This document shows positions 43,209-52,435 of a stretch of 64,000 bases of DNA, piece after piece. This stretch comes from Mycocentrospora acerina (lineage: Eukaryota; Ascomycota; Dothideomycetes; Pleosporales). The stretch lies in NCBI GenBank assembly GCA_022701365.1, contig JAKUHH010000177.1:186001-250000 (forward strand). The letters run 5' to 3'. The first letter of the stretch is position 1, and each line of letters starts with the position of its first letter. Position numbers and translations under genes: made by a program. Below the pieces are notes generated by a model, which did no database searches, was not told where the DNA came from, and saw nothing but the letters and a program-made list of their open reading frames with translations.

Positions 43209-44123
43209 TCAACCCAACATACTCCTCTTCCTCCCTCTTAACCGTACATCCGCCAGCTTCCTCAACACCCCCTTAGCGCCCTTGTAACTCTCCCCATACG
43301 CACTCAGCACTTCCTGGAACAGCGGCTCCGCAGCAGGATGTGTAGCCGAAAACGCACGTTCCAGAACGTACAAATCTACCGCACGATCTTCGTCTGCTAT
43401 CGTCGCAGTCGTAAGGCCAAAGTCGATCAAGTAGATATCTCCCGCCAGCAAGTCCTCCGGCTCAGAAGCAGATGACTCCTCCAAAACAGGCGGTGGATCC
43501 TCCCCACTCATTGCCGCTTCCCGCAGCTGCGAGGGTGTCGGACGACCCGTTGGTTTTGGCGGCGGCGGCGATTTCTGCGAAGCCGTCCGTAACATGATAT
43601 TACTCGTCGTCAAATCCCCATGGCACACCCCCAGATTGTGCAGCTTCCCTACCTCTCGCCCCACCCTGCGCATAAGATCCAGTATCTCTTCATTCCCTCT
43701 CCCTTCCTCCCCACCATCCTTCTCAACGTGTCCCTCTGTCCACCCATCCAACACCACCCTCACTGTCTTCCCCTCCACAAACTCCAAGACTAACCACCCA
43801 GCCTCTGGGTCCGCGCCCAACACCCCCGGCACATTGATACCCTCCTTTTTAACCCTCACTAAACTCCTCGCCTCGGCTAGTAACCTCTGCTTTGTGAGCC
43901 GGCGGTCGAGCGTAGGATGACGGTACGGCTTTGGTGGGCGGTATTTGACGACGACGGGGGTATGCGGCGTGAGGAACGTTGTTTTATAGACGAGGGCTTC
44001 GGCGCCTTGGGTGATTTGCGTAAGGTTCTGTGGCAGGAAAGGCGGGGGGAGGGTGTGTAGGGGGAGAGAGGTCGAGGGCGTGGGTGGAGGAATTATTGGA
44101 GGAATAGCAACAGGTTCTGCCAT
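43209..44123 (-). CDS. BUD32: KEOPS/EKC complex kinase Bud32 (PRPK)
   Basis: Bud32 is the small atypical kinase/ATPase of the KEOPS complex, needed for t6A tRNA modification and linked to telomere and transcription functions. It is a single exon of 304 aa from ATG 44123, the first in frame. Seen: the nucleotide loop ITQGAEALVYK, the Lys in VVVKYRPPKPYRHP, LDRRLTKQRLLAEAR, the hinge VLEFVEGKTV, the catalytic loop CHGDLTTSN and the metal-binding DFG in YLIDFGLTT. The C-terminal VRLRGRKRSMLG is characteristic of Bud32. Between HGDLTTSN and DFG there is an insert of about 50 residues rich in Pro, Ser and Glu, longer than in compact homologues. A Pro-rich N-terminal extension is also present. Confidence 0.94.
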   Translation of the reverse strand: MAEPVAIPPIIPPPTPSTSLPLHTLPPPFLPQNLTQITQGAEALVYKTTFLTPHTPVVVKYRPPKPYRHPTLDRRLTKQRLLAEARSLVRVKKEGINVPGVLGADPEAGWLVLEFVEGKTVRVVLDGWTEGHVEKDGGEEGRGNEEILDLMRRVGREVGKLHNLGVCHGDLTTSNIMLRTASQKSPPPPKPTGRPTPSQLREAAMSGEDPPPVLEESSASEPEDLLAGDIYLIDFGLTTATIADEDRAVDLYVLERAFSATHPAAEPLFQEVLSAYGESYKGAKGVLRKLADVRLRGRKRSMLG

Positions 44124-44739
44124 TTTCGAGGATGTTTCAATGGCGGATAAATATGCAGAAGTGGGTGCTGGGTGGTTGAGGTGCGTGTGTTGTTGCTTTG
44201 AAAGTTTCGCGTTTGGGGTGTTTACGAGTTGAAGATGCCCCGCATCGCGAACGAACGAACAAACGACGTACAACCCTTTTGGATCTCAACACCATGACCG
44301 TTGCCACACAATTTCACACAAATTCTGCCTACCCTAGAACCACCCTTGAATCAAGGCTTTTGCGACACTAAGGTTCTTCTATCGTAGAACAGCAAAATTG
44401 GCTTCAAATTGCAATCTCCCCTCACACAATCTCTTCAACCTCAACATCCCACCCACACTCCCATATCTATAACCACACTCCTCTCCCTCATCCCCTTCAA
44501 TTCCTCCCCCCCCGAAAAAAAATGCTTCCAAATACCTCCCACCCATCCACCTATCCTCACACAAACAATCAAATCTCTCCCTCACTCCCTTTCCTCTACA
44601 CAACCCCCTCCTTTTTTTTACCCCCTCTTTACCCCCTCACCCTCCCAAAACAAATCAAACCAAAAGCGGGGAAAGATTTTTGATTCGAAAAGAAAAAGCA
44701 AAGGAATCGCTTCTCTCAAGTGACGCCATAATCACCCAT

Positions 44740-44789
<50 letters not shown>

Positions 44790-45648
44790 AGAGACACACG
44801 TCGATCACCCCTTTGGCACGTTCCCGTCGATCACCGTTACAACCCTCCCCAACGACTCAAGGCACGCAACCCATGAACCCCTCGTCTGTGCCATTGATCG
44901 ACGAGCTTGGACATGCCTTGAAAGGAAGCGAAGATGTGAACGCTGTCTCGGGAGCGTTGAATGGTAAGGGTTGGGTAATAAGTGTAGGGGTAGGTGATAA
45001 AGTGATTGAATGCTCTCCACGTCTCCACAGATAATTACAACACTTGAATCTGATCACATCACAAATAATGCATGCACAGGTGTGTAAATGAGTGTGATAA
45101 CATTTAGGTCTCTACCTACATGGTCCACTCATCCATTCATCTTTCTTTTCCAAAAAATTTCCCCACCCATAGTACAACAGTAGAGAACGAATAGCGCAAG
45201 TACGCCCCCCAGTGTAATCGCCAACCAAAAAAAGAGCAAAAAATGGCTCAAGGAGTGCATAGAGTCTCCAGCCACAGGCGCAGAGCTCGTTTGTCCGCAG
45301 CGTAGTACATACATATCGGATGGTGCAGTTGTGTCCATTTCTTGTCGTGGCCCCAAAACAAAAAAGAAGAGCAGAACAGACAACAACGAAAAGGCCGTCC
45401 GTGTGCTCATTAAAATCGATTTTGCGTAAATGTTGAAATCAAGAAGATCAAACAAGAGGATCTACCTCAGTCGTGACATGCAGGACGTGAGAAGAGACGA
45501 AGGGTAGTCATGGGACCAAAAATGGACGCAAAACAGGATCCATCAATTGCACCACTCCGCCAAACAGAGTGCAAAGAAAAGGTCGTAAAAGCCGTTATGA
45601 TTGGACGTTCAGACGCTGCCGCAGCAGTGTGAGAGGCATTTGCTTCTA
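44124..45648. other. Intergenic region with a 48-nt C homopolymer
   Basis: About 1.5 kb between BUD32 and the polyQ gene. It contains C/A-rich and T-rich simple sequence and the homopolymer described separately. A 35-aa spliced ORF is conceivable (44873-44963 joined to 45031-45047), but there is no clear branch site and no family match, so I do not annotate it as a gene. Confidence 0.4.
44741..44788. repeat. 48-nt poly-C homopolymer
   Basis: An uninterrupted run of 48 C in non-coding sequence. Homopolymers this long are rare in fungal assemblies; the true length may differ because of sequencing or assembly limits. Confidence 0.9.
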
Positions 45649-46897
45649 TCAAAACAGGGTGCTCTTTCGCTTCTCCACGCTGGTGAGAATGAGCCTAGGC
45701 GTTCCCGCGCGGATCTCAACCAGACCTCCACCGGTAGAGGCACCATCGTCGCTGCTTACACTGCTAGCAGTATAGGATCGATTAATGGAAACGCGGTCGC
45801 AAGAGCGCTCCTTCGAGGCTTGACGCTCAGAACCAATTGCACCGTTGGCTACAGCACGAAGGCTTCCAATGCTAGGCCTTCCAGAAAGGCTGCCGCTTCC
45901 GCCACTGCGGCCGCTGTCGGATTCATTGTCGGATGATGGAAATGTCTCACTGACAGGAGAAACGCTGCCGCTACCGTCTCGGTGTCCACGGCGGCCCATT
46001 CCAGCGCGCACAAGGTTGTTCACAGCCTGTCGTCGTTGGCGGGTGGCAAAGTTCTTGCTACCCTCGTGCTTGGTAGTAGGGTTGGCCTTGAGTTCATCAA
46101 TCGAGGGCGGTCCGCGGGGTTGGCGGATAGGGTGCTCGCCAGCTCGTGCTTGACCAGGACCAAATGTGCCGGTCATTGGGGTGGCTGGGAAACCGACAGG
46201 ACGGACAAAGGCAGATCGGGTAGCATCTGGTATTTGAGTAGTCGAGTCAAGAGCAAGAGAAGAGAGTCCCTTCTTGTGGCCTCGGCGGAAAGCGTTCGCA
46301 GACGGCGGGGGAAGCGGGACGACATCTTGCGGCGGCGTCGTCGACTTCTTGGGAGGAGAGGTGCTGCGCGATCCCCACGGGCTAGGGTTGATCTCGTTGG
46401 GGGGAGACACGTGGAGAACCGGAGTGTCAAGCTTAGGTGGAGATGGCGCGAAACCAGGAGTCGGCGGCGGCGGAGAGTGCGACAAGTTAGACATGGCACT
46501 CTGCGGCTGCATGTCGTTCTGGTGGAAGCTCTGGTCCACGACGTACTGAGACTGACCAGTCATTTGATTGTAGACCAGGTAGACACCAGGTTGACCAGTT
46601 TCTTGGATCAGCGGGGTGTTCTGAAGCTGCTGGCCGTACGCGTTCATCTGAGGTGCGTATTGGTTAGGAGCATATTGCTGCGATTGACGCATGCCACCGT
46701 TGATGTTCATGCCTCCAAATTGCTGCGCAGTCAAGGCAAGAAGTTGCTGCTGGAGCTGCTGCTGCCTCTGAGCAAGGTACATCTCAGTGGCCAACAGCTG
46801 AGCCGCGACGTTAGGGTCCATGTCTCCGTCATCAAACTGCAGCGAGGGAGGGGCCAAGACCTGGTCGTAGAGCACGTTGTGCTGCTGGTGCTGCTGC

Positions 46898-46958
<61 letters not shown>

Positions 46959-47340
46959 GCTGGTTGTATTGGTTGGCACCGGGGAAACCAGAACCAATGG
47001 CCGTCTGGGGTCCTCCATAGCTCTGCCTTGAGAAACGATTGCCGGCTTGGCCACCCATGCTGTGTTGGCGCTGGTTGTAGGGAGCCGATGCAGGAGGCAC
47101 AGCTGATGTTGGGGTCTTGGGGGCGGTGCGGAGACCGGCCAAGAGGTGAGAGCGGCTCGTGCGAGGAGTGGAAGCCTCGTTTTCAGCAATGGGGGCAACC
47201 TTTGGTGCCGAGGCGACACTGAGGCGCTTGAGCGAAGCGCCCTTGCCTCGAGAGGCGAAGCTGTTGGTGGGCATGCCGATGCCACCCGACTGGAAGTTGT
47301 TGTAGGACATTTGAGCAAGACCGCCTGCGTCCATGCTCAT
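45649..47340 (-). CDS. Gln-rich, disordered fungal protein, unknown
   Basis: An intact single-exon frame of 563 aa with its ATG at 47340. The protein is low-complexity: a Ser/Gln/Asn-rich N-terminus, an almost pure polyQ of about 25 residues, a Gln/Met-rich central part (QLLATEMYLAQRQQQLQQQ and VYLVYNQMTGQSQYVVDQ), Pro-rich motifs (PPPPTPGFAPSPP), a basic patch (FRRGHKKGLSSLALD) and PRGPPSIDELKANPTTKHEG followed by FATRQRRQAVNNLVRAG. The conserved-looking segments suggest a real protein of ascomycetes with regulatory or RNA- or scaffold-type function, but I do not recognise a domain. There are several Ser-Pro phosphorylation-type sites near the C-terminus. Its upstream region is a large gene-free interval. 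Confidence 0.8.
46899..46959 (-). repeat. Pure CAA polyglutamine tract
   Basis: A run of about 20 consecutive CAA codons (TTG on the plus strand) within the Gln-rich protein gene, flanked by CAG/CAA mixtures. Its purity makes it a likely length-polymorphic site. Confidence 0.9.
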
Positions 47341-50300
47341 GATTGCTCAAGAAAAGGTAGAGAACAAAGGCTAAGTAAGGCTGCGACAAAGGAGTGGGCT
47401 AAGCACACTCAAAAGGATACAGAATAGAAGGGGGGTGCGAGTGCAGTCGCAGATGGAGAAGGGCCGAGCAAAGGGAGTGTCAAGGCGCAAATCGAATTTC
47501 AGTCGGACGCGGCGGATGTGGAGAGTCGTTTGCGTGAGCCAGAGGCGGTGATCAGCTGGCGATTACGTGATTAAGGATCGGTATGATCTGGGTGTAAGGT
47601 AGGGTATGGATCGAAAACCGGCCGATGAGCGATGGAAAGCAGTTGGAGCTATTAACAAAAGGGCTTCAGTGGCTGTGTGCGTGGGGATCTGGCTGTTGGA
47701 GCAAGAGTTGACGCGTCGTGGCGGGAGCAGAAGGCGCGGGGTGGCGGGTGCAACCGGCAGCGACGTGGACTGCAGAAGCGGCAGGCACAAGGACAGTCTG
47801 GGACAAACCGCGGGCAGCAAGCTGAAGACACTCTGGATGCGGTCGGCTGGCGGCTCTTCTCACAGACAAGAGCGACGGGACTGGCGCGTGCTCAAGAAAA
47901 CAGAGGATTAGGATGGATAAGGCTGGGTGGTGGTAAGATGCAGAAAGCGCACAGGGACAGAGAAGAGAGAGCGAAGGGTGAGGAGGAAAGAGCTCGGTGG
48001 GCCAGGAGAAAAGGCGACAAGCGACGAGGGAGCCACGGACGCGAGGGCGTGCGCTATATCACCAATCCAGTCTGTTCTGAGCCTTGGCCCGCCTCCCAGC
48101 GCTAGATCCACCATTGGGCCCCCTAATTGTCTGCAGCCATTTGAAACAACGGCCATGCACCACAAATCAGCGAGCCATGGGACGCGGGACACCCTGCTGC
48201 GATGATCCTGCACGTCGTTCGCCCGTCGCTGCCATGCTTCCATGCTGCCATGCTGTCTGGCCCTGCCAGTCTGCCCGTGTGCGGAACAGCACAGCACAGC
48301 ACCGTGTGAGTGCGAGTGCCGTGTCTGGCCCTGCTCGTGCCGCCCACGTCGCCATTGCATGCGGCAGCAGCGATGACCCTGGAGCAGCCTCGACGACAGC
48401 AAACACCCTCTGCACGCAGCGCGCCCTCATTGCTCGTCGTCGAGGCACACCGCAAGACGTGCTCCACTGTAGCGGTAGCGTCGGTACTGGGGCTGACAAC
48501 CAGTCATCCGCAGCGCCCGGTGGTGAAGCTTGGGCGGCTACGCACCTCTGCCGGCGCTGACTGGCTGGCACCACCGCCCACCACGCCTGCCTGGCATCTA
48601 AATTTGTGAGCAACCCCATTGTCTAGCAGTGTCAATTCCAACACGAGCCAACGGCGTTGGTGAGCTCGCCACAAGTTGTGCTGCTGTCATCGCGTGCGCC
48701 ATCGATTGCTGCATGCACCGTGAGCACACAGTCCCCAAGTTCGGCAAGCACCCTCGAGCCTTTTGCCTGCACGGCCGAGTCTCTTGTCCACGTCGCCAGC
48801 CTCAGCCCTCGAAGACGCTTCGAATGCGTGCCCCAACGCGTCAGCTCTTCGTCTCGCCCTCCCCGCCTCTAACGTCTGCTCACGTGGTCCCTTCTTCTAG
48901 CTCTGGAAGCCTTGGTTTCATCACCAGGTTGGCCTGTCGTCGAACCATGAAACCGTCTCAAAACAGACATGGGCCGTGCACATCTCATCTCGCTACCGGC
49001 GCCCCTGCAGCACTTTGGCCAAGCGAGTCAGAAACGTGCTCCTGCTCTTGTTCTTGCTCACATCGGGTTTGCCTCTGCTCATCCCACGTTCTGGATTGGG
49101 ACGTGTTGCTGCTGAGTGAGCGAGCGAGCAAGTCACATGGTTGCTAATGTGATATCATTCACTCTCGACCCCTGAGACCTGTAAATTACTACTCCAATAT
49201 TCATCCGAGCAGCCAGAAACGCCTTTGCCGTGCTTCAATACCTGAATGAACGCCACCAATAATGCAAGGAACTACCGCAGCCTCACTTCAAACATTCTCT
49301 CGACATGAATTCAACTGCCCCCCCTCCCCCAGCAAGAACAGCGTTGAATGGTAACTTGTCCGCTTCGAGGAACAGGAGAACGTTTCCCACACCATGCCAA
49401 GACTCGCCGTGGTGACAATAACAGTGTCAGATCAGCCTTGACTTTCTTGAAGAGTTTCACAAACACCTCCACTCCAACATCTATTGTTCGCAGCGAGGCT
49501 ACGTAACGCACGCTTCCGTGCGCATCCGGAGGCTGTGTCTTTGCTGTCTTATTGAAAAAGAGATTTGCTTGTGGATAGTTCAAGGGACTCGAGCTATGCA
49601 ATCGATAAAAAATATGGCGCTACTGCAACAGAAGACCCACCGACTATCTTCCGCATAGATGAGGAAAAATCACGGCTGTCAACTTGTCACTCCCGTGGTG
49701 GAGCCTCTGGTGTGGCGATGATTTGCGGGCCCGAACCTCCGCTCCAAAGTGGACACTTGGCAGTTTGTAAGGAAACATTGATACTCGTCATCCCACAGTG
49801 GTATTATGCAGCAATAACAAGTAGAAAGCATATCACCTGTGTCTGCCATACCATAATCTTGGAATGGCTATCGATGAAGAGGCAAAGTTCTTGGTATCCA
49901 CGATACACATTACACGTGTCCTTTTCAATCGAGTGTGTTTATCTATTCGTCCCCTCGCCTAGGCGCGTTTCTTCAAACTGTTTCATCGTTGAATCGAACT
50001 GCTTCTGTCAGATGTTTCAACACCACCCGACATAGAATCCTTTACCAGTATCATGGGCGACCCTACCCCCAGATTTAGCCTCATTGCTCTAGTGGGGTTG
50101 ATATTGGTCAACCCAGTGTAGGGTCTCATGCATTGAAGTCGCCCATCAATTCGGTTTAGACGAAACCAAGAAAATCCTTATTTCGAAACATCAATGATCC
50201 ACGTGTCTGGCTAGTTTACGCATGACGATGGCGGCTCGTAGACTGGAACTGAATGAAATAGTGTAGTTGGAAGGCTTGTTTCGAGAAACATGCCACAAGG

Positions 50301-51011
50301 CAGCAGCACATCCCTTTGAGTGTCTGGCTTGAGTGGATGTACAGGAGCGCTGACGATTCAATCAAGTTCCAGGTCATGAAGAAGAGTAGACTGCGTAAGT
50401 ACACAAATCCTTACATTAAATTGAATTTTTAGTGTTCTGTTTTGTCTTTCAATGGGTTTCTGTGCTTCCAACTTCATCTTGATCGTTTCTTTGCTTTCAT
50501 TTGGATAGTACCTTCCTCCTTCACTTCCTTGTATGTTTCATTTGCAGAACATCAAAACATGATTTCGCGATGCAACATGTATCCACCAGGAGACTGAAAG
50601 TGTCCAAGATGAAAGAATACAATCAACCTCCTAGTGCTCTTGAGTAAACGACATTTGCTTCTCCGCCACATTTACAATTCACCCAAAAGGCACCCAGTAA
50701 AAACAAATCTGTGAGCAATCACATTCATGGGAAACAATATCAACTGATACAGTCACTTTGCAATTGTCCGTCTCATCCCTCTCACTCAAACCAAGAACAA
50801 TGTTAAGCCCCCAACAATACCTAGCAGCCACAAACCCACCCACGATGAAGCCATTTAATCCCCAAGTGCAATGTCGTCTGCACACCAAAACCCCAAATAT
50901 CCATAACTAACTCCACTACATCCTCTCACATCCTACACAAAATAACCCTCTCAAACTCCCCGGCAAAACTCCATCTCAACACCATCAAACGGCGTCAACA
51001 ACAAAGCCAAA
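47341..51011. other. Large gene-free interval
   Basis: About 3.7 kb upstream of the Gln-rich protein gene, which may hold a long 5' leader and promoter. The first 1.3 kb is GC-rich, with many antisense and alternative frames. The rest (49000-51000) is AT-richer, with no supported gene. No tRNA, transposon or long repeat was recognised. Confidence 0.45.
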
Positions 51012-51338
51012 ATGACCTCACCCCCTTTCCTCCCACCACCCTACACAACACTCTACACCCTCATTCTACTCCTCCTCTCCATATCAACATCATCGTCAGC
51101 ATCGCCACTACCTTCCTTGTCTACGACGACCACCACCATCACCACTACTATTACTATCAACAACACCAGTGTCGAACGCACCATTCCAGCACCCCCATCT
51201 CTTCCCCGTCGGAAAATCGCCATACCGCCACCCCCACAGATGACTACAACAACGGTGACGACAAAACCAACGACACTTGCCGCGAAGACACACGCAGCCA
51301 ATCTACCCATGGGCGGCATGCAGTGCGTTGTCATGTAA
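51012..51338 (+). CDS. Possible small secreted Thr-rich protein
   Basis: A 108-aa single-exon ORF with a good start context (gccaaaATGA). It begins with a hydrophobic stretch (TLYTLILLLLSISTSSSASP) that would act as a signal peptide or anchor, then a Thr-rich region with TTTTTITTTITINNTS, a Pro/Lys-rich linker, and a short tail containing a single Cys (GGMQCVVM). The tail ends in Cys-Val-Val-Met, which has the form of a CaaX box; CVVM would be a possible prenylation signal, but this conflicts with secretion. No family recognised and composition is low-complexity, so coding status is uncertain. Confidence 0.4.
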   Translation: MTSPPFLPPPYTTLYTLILLLLSISTSSSASPLPSLSTTTTTITTTITINNTSVERTIPAPPSLPRRKIAIPPPPQMTTTTVTTKPTTLAAKTHAANLPMGGMQCVVM

Positions 51339-52435
51339 TGGTAGTGTAAAGTGGTGGTGGTAGTTACACACGGCGTACCTGAGGAGAGATAGAGATAAAG
51401 AGACCCGAGAGACGGGGCATGGATATAGGAAGAAAGTAAAAGTAAAAGTGCAAGAGGAAGTGGAAGAAGAAAATGAGAAAGTGAGACTGAGGGTGCTGGC
51501 TGTTATCTACTTACTTACTCTTTCTCTCCCTACTCCTAGCTTGGATATGGTGAGCGCTGGTATGTTAATGTAAGGGAATGGATTGAATTGTAACGTAGAA
51601 CGCGTGGCTTTTTTTTTTCTTCCGTTTTCACTCTGCCTTTGTGCGATTTGGCGTGATGTGATGTGATATGATGTGATGCGATATGAGAAGATACACAGCT
51701 ATCTTTACACCAATAAGGATTAGTTTTCTTTCTCTCTTTCTCTCTCTCACTCTCTTTCCAAAGACAACGACCAGTAATGAGGAGAGCGATAGAGGAGAGA
51801 CGAAATTACTTTGACGGACTCCATGTTTTTTCTTCCCATTCCCCTTCCACTCGATCAAAGGCACACATGTGTATATAATCCTTAACATTTTCATTATCTG
51901 TCCTTGCTAGTCATTTGAGGAGAATAATCAAGAGAAAGTAAAGAAAAAAGGGGAAGGGAAAAGGGGAAAAGGAATAGAGAGCGTTATTCCATTTTTCTCC
52001 ACGGTTGAAAAGGATTTGTATACACATACATGTATACATGTGCATAGTCTTTCAAACATAGCTAGACTGCTAGGAATGGGGGGGGGGATTTTTTTTCGCT
52101 CGACAAGTCATGGTGGAGTAAAGTGTGCGACTTTGCGCTACTATACATTTAACAAGGGAAAAAGAAAATGTGTTTACATGGGATATGAAAAGTGTTCGCC
52201 GGGAGTCGAAACTGATAAAGCCTCATTGGGCAGACATTAACAAAAGAAAAAAGGGTACAAAGTGATAATCGTGAGTAACGAAACCCAAAAATCCTATCTT
52301 GCGACTTTCCTCCTGTGGGAATACCAGTTCAAAACTCCGTAACAGAAAATGATCCTGTCCTGGCCCATACGCCTCAATTATCCCGTGAGATGATAACAAA
52401 AAAACTCCCCCAAGCGAATCGAATAGAAACTATGC
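51339..52435. other. Intergenic region rich in simple sequence
   Basis: About 1.1 kb with purine-rich stretches, a T/C-rich block near 51720-51770 and a G-run at 52078-52087. It probably holds the SREBP 3' flank. No gene is supported. Confidence 0.4.

Noticed and set aside
44873..45047. 35-aa spliced ORF downstream of the poly-C run
   Set aside because: Canonical donor and acceptor and a closing frame, but no branch site, no upstream promoter signs and no family.
45982..47031. 349-aa plus-strand frame over the Gln-rich gene
   Set aside because: Antisense of the polyQ gene (gives polyleucine); the minus-strand frame is longer, has a good ATG and sensible composition.
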